Assembly (NCBI RefSeq): GCF_045223415.1
Contig: NZ_JBEQZJ010000010.1
Coordinates: 23,751-87,750, forward strand
Source: Hoskinsella mucinilytica
Lineage (GTDB): Bacteria > Bacillota_I > Bacilli_A > Erysipelotrichales > Erysipelotrichaceae
DNA length: 64,000 bases
Reading direction: 5' to 3'
In this document: positions 16,957 through 25,399 of the stretch, in pieces
Numbering within the stretch: position 1 is the stretch's first letter
Layout: each line of letters starts with the position of its first letter
Translations under genes and position numbers: made by a program
Notes under the pieces: generated by a model
Database searches by the model: none
What the model was told of the DNA's origin: nothing
Seen by the model: the letters and a program-made list of their open reading frames with translations, nothing else

Positions 16957-17040
16957 AAAAAAGGCACTAACCTTGGATCATACAGATATATCTTATCTGT
17001 AACTCTTTCCATCGTTAATGCCTGCTTTACCAGTAACACA
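16957..17040 (-). promoter_or_regulatory. RAT antiterminator overlapping a leader terminator, ptsG operon
   Basis: On the minus-strand RNA, a RAT-like element (GTGTTACTGGTAAAGCAGGC, then ATTAAC; about 17011-17040) resembles the GlcT target of B. subtilis ptsG. Its 3' half GGCATTAAC (17014-17022) is complementary to GTTAGTGCC (16963-16971), which is followed by TTTTTTG (16957-16962). This makes a terminator mutually exclusive with the RAT fold; a small inner hairpin (TACAGATA/TATCTGTA) lies in its loop. The antiterminator encoded at 13486-14331 is the expected ligand. Confidence 0.85.
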
Positions 17041-17065
17041 CGTTCCGTTCAATTTTTACAATCAC

Positions 17066-17094
17066 ATTCTAGCACTGTAAGCGGTTGCTGTCAA
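17066..17094 (-). promoter_or_regulatory. ptsG-operon promoter with embedded cre site
   Basis: On the minus strand, -35 TTGACA (17089-17094) and -10 TAGAAT (17066-17071) are separated by 17 bases. On the plus strand the spacer contains TGTAAGCGGTTGCT (17076-17089), which fits the catabolite-responsive consensus TGNAANCGNWNNCW. CcpA bound here would occlude RNA polymerase. The RAT element begins about 30 bases downstream. Confidence 0.8.
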
Positions 17095-17132
17095 TAGCTT
17101 TTTTTATTTTTTTTATGAGATGTAAGCGATAT

Positions 17133-17834
17133 TCATCCTTGATGATGTTTCATTTGAACCTTTAATTTTTTTAAAATTCTTTTCTCCAATCGTGAGATAT
17201 AGGATTGTGAAATTCCAAGGCGTTGTGCAATATCCTTCTGAGTTAATTCTTCATGTTCGATCCCATAACGCATTTGTAAGATCATTCTTTCACGTTCTTT
17301 TAAGGTTCCCATTGCCGCCAACAATTCTCTTTTATTTTCATTTTTTTCAAATTCTTTGGTCACAAGATCGTCATCAGTTCCTAAAATATCGCTTAACAAT
17401 AGCTCATTGCCATCATAATCCACATTCAAAGGTTCATCAAAACTGACTTCTACCTTTCTTCTACTTTTTTTCCTTAAAAACATCAAAATTTCATTTTCAA
17501 TACAACGAGAAGCATAAGTGACCAATTTGATGTTTTTATCCCTTTTAAAGGTGTTTACTGCTTTGATCAACCCGATAGAGCCGATACTGATCAAATCTTC
17601 CATAAAGATCGGATTGGTTTCGTAACGTTTTGCGATATAAACGACCAATCGTAAATTATGTTCGATCAATGTGTTTCTGGCTTCTTCATCACCATCCTCT
17701 AATGCAATCAATGCTGCTGTTTCCTCTTCCTTACTCAATGGTTTGGGAAGGACGTCATTTCCTTGAATATAGAACACATCCATTTGTGTATCTTTCCCAA
17801 ACAACAATTTCCAAAGCTTCCATAGTTTTTTCAT
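17133..17834 (-). CDS. sigE: sporulation sigma factor SigE (mother-cell, early)
   Basis: 233 residues including an N-terminal pro-sequence (about 1-25) with amphipathic, W/K/L-rich character (MKKLWKLWKLLFGK) as in pro-sigma-E. Region 2 has NLRLVVYIAKRYE and DLISIGSIGLIKAVNTF; VTYASRCIENEILMFLR is nearly invariant in SigE, as is FDEPLNVDYDGNELLLSD. Region 4.2 HTH is TQKDIAQRLGISQSYISRLE. SigE directs mother-cell transcription after asymmetric division. It starts 4 bases after its activating protease gene spoIIGA. The neighbouring sigG of Bacillus and Clostridium is absent; ptsG follows instead. Confidence 0.96.
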   Translation of the reverse strand: MKKLWKLWKLLFGKDTQMDVFYIQGNDVLPKPLSKEEETAALIALEDGDEEARNTLIEHNLRLVVYIAKRYETNPIFMEDLISIGSIGLIKAVNTFKRDKNIKLVTYASRCIENEILMFLRKKSRRKVEVSFDEPLNVDYDGNELLLSDILGTDDDLVTKEFEKNENKRELLAAMGTLKERERMILQMRYGIEHEELTQKDIAQRLGISQSYISRLEKRILKKLKVQMKHHQG

Positions 17835-17838
17835 TTCA

Positions 17839-18573
17839 TCACCCCAACGTCATAGCGTTCATATTCAAGAGTACCTCACAGTCAAAGGGAAGTTTCAGCT
17901 TTCTCTCACAGCTCACATAGACCTTGTGTGCCGGACATCCATCAATGCTTAGCTGACAGGGATAACATCGGATCGTTCCATTGCTCTGTATGGTATTCAT
18001 CACTACCAATTCTATGCCTGCTGCGTCAAAATATGACGAATATTTCGCATCAAGGAATACCACAGGTATCCCCTTATGACACAACAGATTCCCACTATCT
18101 AAATAACCTTTGCATACCATTTCCTGATCATTTACTTTCAATCGTGTGCAATAAACATACTCTCCTCTTGCCAATAGATTTTTCCATTTATATCTCAACA
18201 TGATCCAAAGCAATGCGTAACATAACCATACCTCCCATATTTGTGCATCTATCGGCACAAAATAAATGCCGTTATGAAAACTTCCTCGATACCACGCAAA
18301 CATGCTGAAATAACAAAACCAACGAAAGGCAAGTCCTAAAAGATATACTTTTTTCACATAGCGAAAGCTCTTGAGAAAAAAAAGAACTTCAATCAAAAGA
18401 ACAAGTAGTTCTGCATATGGAAAAAAAAGACAGCCACAGATCGAAATAGCTATGCTATAACCTTGTACCTTACGCAAACTGATCGGTTTTGCGCACCAAT
18501 AGGCTGCCAATCTCATACTGAGGTAAATAGTAATGGCATTCCATAGAAAGCTGATTTCCACATAACTCTCCAT
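17839..18573 (-). CDS. spoIIGA: SpoIIGA, pro-sigma-E processing protease
   Basis: Membrane aspartic protease that cleaves pro-SigE after a signal from the forespore. The N-terminal half is five-TM-like (residues about 1-115, beginning MESYVEISFLWNAITIYLS). The C-terminal domain carries the aspartyl motif GYLDSGNLLC, with FDCEVLLNMNAM at the end. The start at 18573 has GGAAGGATC spaced correctly; a longer frame to 18726 would run into the upstream gene and is not supported. At 244 residues it is shorter than B. subtilis SpoIIGA (about 309), chiefly after the catalytic loop. Confidence 0.92.
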   Translation of the reverse strand: MESYVEISFLWNAITIYLSMRLAAYWCAKPISLRKVQGYSIAISICGCLFFPYAELLVLLIEVLFFLKSFRYVKKVYLLGLAFRWFCYFSMFAWYRGSFHNGIYFVPIDAQIWEVWLCYALLWIMLRYKWKNLLARGEYVYCTRLKVNDQEMVCKGYLDSGNLLCHKGIPVVFLDAKYSSYFDAAGIELVVMNTIQSNGTIRCYPCQLSIDGCPAHKVYVSCERKLKLPFDCEVLLNMNAMTLG

Positions 18574-18661
18574 GTGATCCTTCCTTTCTTCGATATTATA
18601 GCCTTGTACCATAGGAACAAGTTGTCGAAGAATGAAAAAAGGAAACTTTTTACGGTCTCCC

Positions 18662-20863
18662 TTATAATAGCTTTTCAAATTCAGACGCCGGCATTGGGCG
18701 ATAAAAGTAAAATCCTTGCGCAACATGACAATGCACCTGATATAATAATTCCAATTGTTCTTTGGTTTCTACTCCCTCTGCCACACTATCCATCCCCAAT
18801 AAATTGATCAGATCCATGATACCCTCAATGATCAATTTACTTCTTTCCTTTGTCTGTTCATCACTTTGCAGGAATACTTGATCCAATTTGATGATATCAA
18901 TAGGAATTTCCTTCAACATATTCAAAGAAGAATAACCGCTACCGAAATCATCCATTGATACAAGAAAGCCATAGGATTTTAGCTCCTTGACCAAAGCAAT
19001 CAGTTTATCCGGATCATCCAACATGGTACTTTCGGTGATTTCCAATTCTACATAAGCGGTATCTACCTCATGAAGCATTGCCATATCATAAATACGTTTC
19101 GCAAAGCCTTCTTGGAAAATATAAGTACGTGATAGATTAACAGAAACAGAAATCGGTGCGTATTTTTTCTTCCAAGAAGCCATATAGCTTAATACCGTAT
19201 CCAAAACATACATGTCCAAGACCTCTAAAAAACCATTCTTCTCAAAGATGGGAATAAATTGTCCCGGTGAGATCAACCCTTTATATGGATCTTTCCAACG
19301 AACAAGAGCTTCTGCCGCAACGACTTTTTTGGTTTCAATTTCTACCTTAGGTTGTAGATATACGATGAATTCTCCATTATCCAAAGCACTTTGCATACGT
19401 TCTTCAATCTGCTTTTCTTTTAACAGTTGTTCATACATATCATCGCTATAAAAAGAAATAAACTGTTTACGATCCTTTTTGATATCATTTTTCGCATAAA
19501 TCGCTTTATCCAAACATTTCATCAGATCATAATCAAATTCTTCTAATCGATATACACCAAATTGCATAGAGAATTTACAACCTGGATGATGTCTTGTAAA
19601 ATCATTTTGAATTTCTGCGTAAATCTTACTAATTCGTGAGGTGATCGCATCTTTTTCATGATCCTCTAAAAAGATTGCGAAACGATCCTCGCTGATTCTA
19701 GCAGCCTGTTCTCCATCTTTTAAATACAATTTCACACCATACATAATGGTAATCAATAAATCATCACCATTGGCATAGCCATAGATCTTGTTAAACATTT
19801 TGAAATCACAGATATCAAATTCAATCAGACAAAATTTATCTCTTCGAGATGCAGTCGTTTCTAAAAGTTGACTGACTTCCAACTTGAATTTATTAAAATT
19901 ATCATGCCCGGTCAATGCATCCGTGAATAAGACCTTCTCCATTTTATGTTGATTTCGCTGATGAAAATAATAAAATACGATAAAGAATGTGACTGCCATG
20001 ATAATGATGATAAACCATGTTAAAAATGCTACTTGAGAAAATGATGAAATCCTTGTGGATACCACGGATGTCGGTACGATCGTCACGACATACCATTCAT
20101 TATATCCCAATGCTTCAAAAGATAAATAGCATTCTACTTCTCCATGTCGAAATTCAATGATACCACTGCTTTCCTCTTGATTAAAGAAATTAGGATTTCC
20201 TGCATATTCCAACTCAGCTAGGTCATCTACCCCTTGTAAGATGGTATGCTCATCATTTTGTAGAATGATTTTTCCTTGTTGATTGGCAAGGATGGAAAAA
20301 CCTTGTTCATTGAAGCTATCCACCAATAAATTATCCTGAAATTCTTTTAAGCTCTTCACAAAGAACAATACCCCTTGTATATTTCCATTCTGATAAATAG
20401 GTGCCGCATAAGCGTTGATCTGAGTGCCTGTTGTTATTAGATCATCCATCACCTCAGAAACATTGCTTTCCCCTTTGATAGCCTTTTGAAAATAGGAACG
20501 AGACGATATATTAACATGAGCACCATCCGTAGTATAACAATCACCCTCTAATGTTGCGATCCCAATGCGCTTAAAATGATTGATCTCCACTAGTCCTTTT
20601 AATTGATCAACCATTTGTTTTGGTTTATCTAACGTTTCATTTTGTAGTTGTTGTGCCAAAGAATCCGCAAGGATCAAATTATCTTCAATGCGATTTTGCA
20701 TCATTGTTTTATTTTTCTCACTGATTTCATTGATGTTTACCATCAATTCTTCACTAATTTGATGATCCAAATAATCCATATAAAAATAAGCCATAACACC
20801 AAAAAGGAAGACAGTCATCACTGCCACGAAGAAATAAGGATAGAGTTCTTTTTTCTTTTTCAT
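18662..20863 (-). CDS. membrane sensor with degenerate GGDEF and intact EAL domain (c-di-GMP phosphodiesterase)
   Basis: 733 residues. TM1 (about 9-29) and TM2 (about 275-297) flank an extracytoplasmic dCache-like sensor with GAHVNISSRSYFQKAIKG. The GGDEF domain (about 305-465) has SEDRF where the catalytic GGDEF should be, so it is probably not a cyclase and may bind GTP as a regulator. The EAL domain (about 490-733) keeps its catalytic set: AEALVRW, VSVNLS, ELEITES, SMDDFGSGYSSL, IIKLD, SVAEGVET and AQGFYFYRP. It should therefore hydrolyse c-di-GMP. It ends 89 bases upstream of spoIIGA; a sporulation link is only positional. Confidence 0.93.
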   Translation of the reverse strand: MKKKKELYPYFFVAVMTVFLFGVMAYFYMDYLDHQISEELMVNINEISEKNKTMMQNRIEDNLILADSLAQQLQNETLDKPKQMVDQLKGLVEINHFKRIGIATLEGDCYTTDGAHVNISSRSYFQKAIKGESNVSEVMDDLITTGTQINAYAAPIYQNGNIQGVLFFVKSLKEFQDNLLVDSFNEQGFSILANQQGKIILQNDEHTILQGVDDLAELEYAGNPNFFNQEESSGIIEFRHGEVECYLSFEALGYNEWYVVTIVPTSVVSTRISSFSQVAFLTWFIIIIMAVTFFIVFYYFHQRNQHKMEKVLFTDALTGHDNFNKFKLEVSQLLETTASRRDKFCLIEFDICDFKMFNKIYGYANGDDLLITIMYGVKLYLKDGEQAARISEDRFAIFLEDHEKDAITSRISKIYAEIQNDFTRHHPGCKFSMQFGVYRLEEFDYDLMKCLDKAIYAKNDIKKDRKQFISFYSDDMYEQLLKEKQIEERMQSALDNGEFIVYLQPKVEIETKKVVAAEALVRWKDPYKGLISPGQFIPIFEKNGFLEVLDMYVLDTVLSYMASWKKKYAPISVSVNLSRTYIFQEGFAKRIYDMAMLHEVDTAYVELEITESTMLDDPDKLIALVKELKSYGFLVSMDDFGSGYSSLNMLKEIPIDIIKLDQVFLQSDEQTKERSKLIIEGIMDLINLLGMDSVAEGVETKEQLELLYQVHCHVAQGFYFYRPMPASEFEKLL

Positions 20864-20970
20864 GTCTTACAGCTCCTAACCTTCTTTATTATACACTATT
20901 TTCCAGTTTCTTCACAATCGACTTTATCATTTCCTTTTAATTTTACTAAAAAAAACAATAAATTACTAAA

Positions 20971-20989
20971 AAAGGGACCATGTCCCTTT
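20971..20989 (-). terminator. terminator of the F420-ligase-like gene
   Basis: Stem AAAGGGAC/GTCCCTTT with an ATG/CAT triloop and a T run on the minus strand, 5 bases after the stop codon at 20994. Confidence 0.8.
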
Positions 20990-20993
20990 TTCC

Positions 20994-22184
20994 TTAATTA
21001 GTAAAATTATCAAAATAACCTTGAACCAAAACGATTGGCGTACCTTTATCACCTGATCCACTTGTCAAATCACATAAGGAGCCGATCAAATCGGTCAATC
21101 TTCTAGGAGTGGTTCCTTGAGAAGCCATATCTCCAACTAGATTGTCATCCTTTTCTTTAATTTTCTCTTCAATAGCTTGTTGTAATTGTTCACCGCTTAA
21201 TTCTTTAAAATCATTATCTGCTAAGTATTTCAGTTTCAATTCATTAGGCGTTCCTTCTAACCCTGATGTATAAGCAGGAGAAACACATGGGTCCGCAAGT
21301 TCCCAAATCTTTCCTACAGGATCTTTGAAAGCACCATCTCCATAAACCATGACTTCAATATGTTTACCACAACGTTCTAACAGCTTCTTCTGTATCTCAT
21401 TTACCAATGGACGACAATCTCTTGGAAATAGCTTAATACTATCTTCCGTAGACTTATTAGAACCTAATAGTCCGAAATTTTCATTATATCCGTTTCCATC
21501 AATGGAAGCATTTAATATATCATCTAATCCACATACTCTTTGTGCTCCATGTTCTTTTAAGATGCGTTTTGTTCTGGCACGAGTATGAATATCACAAGTC
21601 AATACATTTTTGGTATAGTTCAAAATGGTTTTTGCGTTATTGGCAAAGATGATTTCCACATCACAATGTTCCTCTTTGATCAAATTCTGGTAATATTCTA
21701 CATAATCTACACCTGTAAAAGCATGCTTGTTTTCTCCGAATAATGCACGATATTGTTCTAAAGACAATACATCACTGTAAGGATTAACACCAGCACGATC
21801 TAAATCATCTACACTGATCAAATGATTTCCTACTTCATCACTTGGATAGCTCAGCATCAAAACGATTTTTTTCGCTCCTCTGGCAATTCCTCTTAAACAG
21901 ATCGCAAAACGGTTTCTGCTTAGGATCGGAAATATCACACCGATGCTCTCTCCACCAAGTTTTTCTTTGACATCCTGTGCAATTGCATCGATACTAGCAT
22001 AATTACCTTGAGAACGAGCAACGATAGATTCTGTTATAGCGACTACATCACGATCACGCATCTCAAAGCCTTCTGATTCAGCTGCCTCTAGCACACTGTT
22101 CACAACGATTTCTGCCAGATTATCACCTTGACGGATAATAGGACATCGAACGCCGCGAGAAATTGTTCCCACTTTTCTTTCCAT
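20994..22184 (-). CDS. coenzyme F420-0:L-glutamate ligase-like protein (CofE family)
   Basis: About 396 residues. The N-terminal half contains VGTISRGVRCPIIRQGDNL and DVVAITESIVARSQG, blocks typical of the F420 gamma-glutamyl ligase fold (CofE/FbiB N-domain); VMVYGDGAFKDPVGKIWELA lies in the C-terminal half. In methanogens and mycobacteria CofE adds glutamates to F420. Gut Firmicutes are not known to make F420, so this long variant probably ligates an amino acid to another substrate; that is inference. The start at 22184 (MERKVGTI) follows AAAGGTG; the ATG at 22208 has no ribosome binding site. It appears to be a single-gene unit. Confidence 0.75.
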   Translation of the reverse strand: MERKVGTISRGVRCPIIRQGDNLAEIVVNSVLEAAESEGFEMRDRDVVAITESIVARSQGNYASIDAIAQDVKEKLGGESIGVIFPILSRNRFAICLRGIARGAKKIVLMLSYPSDEVGNHLISVDDLDRAGVNPYSDVLSLEQYRALFGENKHAFTGVDYVEYYQNLIKEEHCDVEIIFANNAKTILNYTKNVLTCDIHTRARTKRILKEHGAQRVCGLDDILNASIDGNGYNENFGLLGSNKSTEDSIKLFPRDCRPLVNEIQKKLLERCGKHIEVMVYGDGAFKDPVGKIWELADPCVSPAYTSGLEGTPNELKLKYLADNDFKELSGEQLQQAIEEKIKEKDDNLVGDMASQGTTPRRLTDLIGSLCDLTSGSGDKGTPIVLVQGYFDNFTN

Positions 22185-22254
22185 GTTTCTCAAACACCTT
22201 TCCTTCATTTAAACGCTCACACGCAGAATAATTATAGCTTAATTCAGAAAAAAA

Positions 22255-22286
22255 GAAAAGTCTAAAAGAATCCCCATCGACTTTTC
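22255..22286 (-). terminator. terminator of the phosphodiesterase gene
   Basis: Stem GAAAAGTC/GACTTTTC closing a loop that contains the stop codon, followed by a T-rich run on the minus strand. Confidence 0.7.
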
Positions 22287-22750
22287 TTCTGTGGTAAAAA
22301 GATAAATTCTACTTGAATATGGTCTTCATCCATATCGATTACTGCATAAGAAGGACCTCTTCCATCCCTACTTCTCCATATAGATCCGGGATTGATGATT
22401 CTCACACCGTCTATCGTATCATCTGCGGCAATGTGCGTATGTCCATAAAATACAACATCACAATCTAAGCTTTTCGCCTTCAGTGCCATTTGTTCCAAAC
22501 GTTTAGAATACATAAAATGATGAGAATGAGTTACATAAATACCATGTCCGCCGATATGCAGCACTTGTTCCTCGGGATATTCATAAAAGACATCATTGTT
22601 GCCTCTTACGGTCACAAATTGCGGAAAGCATTCCGGATATGTTTCGATATCTCCACAATGCACATATGCATCTGCATCGGGATACTGTTTTAATATCATT
22701 TCTAAAGCATCATCTTTACCATGACTGTCACTGACTAAGATAACTTTCAT
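22262..22750 (-). CDS. YfcE/MJ0936-type metallophosphoesterase
   Basis: 162 residues with the full calcineurin-like metal set: VSDSHG, HCGDIET, VRGNND, THSHH and FYGHTHIA, plus the closing NPGS. Close relatives (B. subtilis YsnB) hydrolyse phosphodiesters in vitro; the physiological substrate is unknown. The ATG at 22750 has TAGGTGATC at correct spacing; the GTG at 22759 overlaps this Shine-Dalgarno. It follows gerM, as ysnB lies near gerM in Bacillus, but rph and the ITP pyrophosphatase gene that lie between them there are missing. Confidence 0.9.
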   Translation of the reverse strand: MKVILVSDSHGKDDALEMILKQYPDADAYVHCGDIETYPECFPQFVTVRGNNDVFYEYPEEQVLHIGGHGIYVTHSHHFMYSKRLEQMALKAKSLDCDVVFYGHTHIAADDTIDGVRIINPGSIWRSRDGRGPSYAVIDMDEDHIQVEFIFLPQKKSRWGFF

Positions 22751-22825
22751 TTTGATCACCTACTGTAGTAAGTATACCAAACTTTAAGAAAAGAATAAAT
22801 ATTTCTATTGTTTTTTTGAAAATAA

Positions 22826-23794
22826 TCAAAACTTCACAACATTATAAACGACATCATTCATGGAAACAGGTGTTTCATCCCCACCAAGAGAAACCACAAC
22901 ACCATCTACCAATACTTGGACCTGTTTTACCTCATCCAAGGACAACAAAGAGAGTGTCAAAGAATCATAGACATCTTGTTTCACACTTTGATCAGCGCCT
23001 AAAATATTTTTATTCAATGAAACCTTCATCAACCCCTGTTCAAAGCTGACATCTTCTAGTTGCACACGATCTTTTACCATTGGCTGTGTTAACGTACTAG
23101 ATACCGAAACATCCTCAACGATTTCATTCACTTGTGAAGTCATAGATGATCTGGTAGCCGGATATCGTTTGCTTTTAGGTACCATATACGTATTCCCCAG
23201 TATTTTCTTTGTATAGAACACCGTCAACTCATCACTGTTATGCAACGTACTTGCAGCCGTTTCAAAATGATTGATGCCAATACTACGATTCAATACTTCC
23301 GGAATGGGTGTATTGGCTTTCGGCATTGCCTGAAGTGCTTCTTGATTCATCGATAAACTAACCTGCTCTATATCATGAAATTGCGTAACGCCCCAAGTAA
23401 TGGCTTCTAACACCCGTAATTCGTTCTTCTCATCATAGTTTTCTAAACTATCTGTAAAATCAAGATTGGCAATTCCCTCTTGTATTTGTATCTGTGAAGG
23501 CACTACTTCTGATTGAAACAAAGGTTGAAACCCTTTGATTTGTTGCTTCCCACTCATGTAACCAAACATCATGACGATTTTATCTTCTTCATTCATTTCT
23601 TCATTCACAGGTATGCTGATCGGTACCAATGTTTGATCCTTATCCATAAGATAAACCTGGATATGTTCTGTTTGATCCTCTGTCTTGATTACCGATGTCG
23701 ATTTCTCTTCTTGCGGAAAATATCGTACCGACAAATAGGCAATCATCGCAATCATGCCAAACATACATGCAATCTGCTTTTTAAAACGCTGCAT
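22826..23794 (-). CDS. gerM: GerM-like spore germination/cortex lipobox-less membrane protein, two GerMN domains
   Basis: About 322 residues. An N-terminal TM anchor (about 8-25) is followed by two copies of the GerMN fold. The first (about 45-165) has HIQVYLMDKDQTLVPISIPV and LEAITWGVTQFHDIEQVSLS. The second (about 185-310) has LTVFYTKKILGNTYMVP and DSLTLSLLSLDEVKQVQVLVDG, broken across the usual VDG end. GerM is a SigE-controlled protein in Bacillus needed for sporulation and germination. The start is the ATG at 23794 after AGAGGTG; the GTG at 23803 lies in that Shine-Dalgarno. The next gene is the YsnB-like phosphodiesterase, conserved order. Confidence 0.85.
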   Translation of the reverse strand: MQRFKKQIACMFGMIAMIAYLSVRYFPQEEKSTSVIKTEDQTEHIQVYLMDKDQTLVPISIPVNEEMNEEDKIVMMFGYMSGKQQIKGFQPLFQSEVVPSQIQIQEGIANLDFTDSLENYDEKNELRVLEAITWGVTQFHDIEQVSLSMNQEALQAMPKANTPIPEVLNRSIGINHFETAASTLHNSDELTVFYTKKILGNTYMVPKSKRYPATRSSMTSQVNEIVEDVSVSSTLTQPMVKDRVQLEDVSFEQGLMKVSLNKNILGADQSVKQDVYDSLTLSLLSLDEVKQVQVLVDGVVVSLGGDETPVSMNDVVYNVVKF

Positions 23795-23907
23795 ATGTTT
23801 CACCTCTATTGAAGTTTATGCAATCTTATGCACTTTTAGAATAGAAGTCTTCTTTTTAAATTCCAGGACTCTTTCACCACTTAGTGATATCCCATATCTA
23901 GCACACA

Positions 23908-23941
23908 AAAAAAAGAGATTGCTTATACATTCTTAGCAATC
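23908..23941 (-). terminator. terminator after the 58-aa membrane protein
   Basis: Stem GAGATTGCT.A/T.AGCAATCTC with a short loop and a run of T residues on the minus strand, just after the stop at 23947. Confidence 0.8.
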
Positions 23942-23946
23942 TCCCT

Positions 23947-24123
23947 TCATTTACCTTTTAGGTATTTTACAGATAAGACAACAATATATACTAGCAAAAT
24001 GAGAGGTACAAACATTGTGGTAGAGCTCATAAAACAATCATGGATAACAAACAATTCCATCCAAACAAAGCAAAATGCAATTATCAAACCGGTTAAGCAT
24101 AACCAGAAAGTGTCTATTTTCAT
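23947..24123 (-). CDS. small membrane protein, two TM helices, 58 aa
   Basis: No family recognised. The product is almost entirely two hydrophobic helices (about 5-25 and 32-50) with a basic end (KYLKGK). The ATG at 24123 is chosen because AGGAGG lies six bases upstream; the ATG at 24129 touches that Shine-Dalgarno. A clear terminator follows and it stands alone between gerM and the VanY-like gene, so it is likely a genuine one-gene unit. Function unknown. Confidence 0.6.
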   Translation of the reverse strand: MKIDTFWLCLTGLIIAFCFVWMELFVIHDCFMSSTTMFVPLILLVYIVVLSVKYLKGK

Positions 24124-24251
24124 ATTCATCCTCCTAACATTTCTTGAGTATAACTATAGATATCTTCCTACACTTCTATTATAATGCATAGAATCGTGAA
24201 ATCAACTTTTTTTAACAAAGTAATCCCATTAACATCCAGAGTCAAACGATA

Positions 24252-24302
24252 CGAAAAAAAAGTTATCATACATTCGTTTACACCAATGAATGACAACTCA
24301 CT
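24252..24302 (-). terminator. terminator of the VanY-like gene
   Basis: Imperfect long stem (AGTTGTCATTCATT against AATGTATGATAACT) followed by TTTTTTTT on the minus strand, directly after the stop codon at 24305. Confidence 0.75.
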
Positions 24303-24304
24303 TG

Positions 24305-25342
24305 TTATTTCTCAAATACTTCAAAATTTACTTCTTCCATCGCCTTCTCTTGATCATACATATGTTTTGCCATTTCTTTACCGACATAGCGAAGCGTAAA
24401 TGGTTGATACAATTTATGCGTAATGGATTCCTTTTGTTTAGGATATCGTACCACAAATCCATATTTATACGCATTTTCCTTGATCCAAGTTGCTTGTTCC
24501 TTATCTGCCTCTTCTTTTTTATCTTTATCTTCTTCAGATGAAGTATTCGGTGCCAATGTGATCGTATACCCTAACTGATACTCACTTTGACCCGGATAAT
24601 CCCAATGTAATAAAAAATCTTTTCCGGGATATTTTTTCTGCATACTGCTCATCAAAGATACTTGATCTTCATAAGATAAATAGCCTGTTGTAATTGTCAT
24701 ATCTCCATAATCTTTTTGATTGATATCCTTTGCTGCTTTCATTAAGCTTTCTAATGGTTTTACCACTTCTTTTTTGATCATGATATCATTGGCATTATCC
24801 ACTATGGAATCATGTGGCAAGGAAGTAATCGCCACTAAATCAGATGGTTCATACGTATACACCGTATGGGTTTCATCTAAAAGCGTATAACGATATGTTG
24901 GATCGGCTATCAAGGATACTTCACCTTCACTTGCATATTCATAACCTTCATCATAAAAACGTGTCAATACATTATAGGAATAGTTCTTCAATAAATCTTG
25001 TAGACTTGCATAATCCATACGATCACGATACTTATTTATGAAATTCACGATATACGTTGGCTCTTCTTTTCTTGAATCCATCGCTCTGGTATACCATAAT
25101 GTATTTTCTAATTGAAACTCTTCTTCTTTGATAAAGGGTAGAAATTGCTGTGGTTCGATTTTCTGTGTGACAAGATAATTGATTTGTTCTGTATCAAATT
25201 TATCCAATACAATTGCTCGCTCTTTCTCATTTAGCTCAAATGGATATCTGGCAAGCTCATCATAATGCTGATTCATGATATAAAAACAGCCACCAAACAA
25301 TATCAATAACGCTAACAGAAACAGTCCTCGTTTTAGTTTCAT
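24305..25342 (-). CDS. VanY/DacB-family protein lacking the zinc ligands (probable pseudoenzyme)
   Basis: 345 residues: an N-terminal anchor or lipoprotein-like signal (about 3-20, LILFGGCF, a poor lipobox), a long helical region, and a C-terminal domain that aligns by eye with D-alanyl-D-alanine carboxypeptidases of the VanY family. PGQSEYQLGYTITL occupies the place of the SxHxxGxAxD motif, and YQPFTLRYVGKEMA the place of ExWHxRYVG. The two histidines and the aspartate that bind zinc are Y, T and T here, so peptidase activity is unlikely. The fold may bind peptidoglycan stems or a partner. The start at 25342 follows GAGGTG; the longer frame to 25390 lacks one. Confidence 0.75.
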   Translation of the reverse strand: MKLKRGLFLLALLILFGGCFYIMNQHYDELARYPFELNEKERAIVLDKFDTEQINYLVTQKIEPQQFLPFIKEEEFQLENTLWYTRAMDSRKEEPTYIVNFINKYRDRMDYASLQDLLKNYSYNVLTRFYDEGYEYASEGEVSLIADPTYRYTLLDETHTVYTYEPSDLVAITSLPHDSIVDNANDIMIKKEVVKPLESLMKAAKDINQKDYGDMTITTGYLSYEDQVSLMSSMQKKYPGKDFLLHWDYPGQSEYQLGYTITLAPNTSSEEDKDKKEEADKEQATWIKENAYKYGFVVRYPKQKESITHKLYQPFTLRYVGKEMAKHMYDQEKAMEEVNFEVFEK

Positions 25343-25399
25343 CACATACACCTCAATAGCCATTATACCATAAACCTGTCGGGTTTCCATCCCTTACTC

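Noticed and set aside
16845..17039. 64-codon minus-strand ORF before and into the PTS permease gene
   Set aside because: It spans the RAT/terminator leader and overlaps the permease start in another frame; the structured RNA is the better explanation and there is no ribosome binding site of note.
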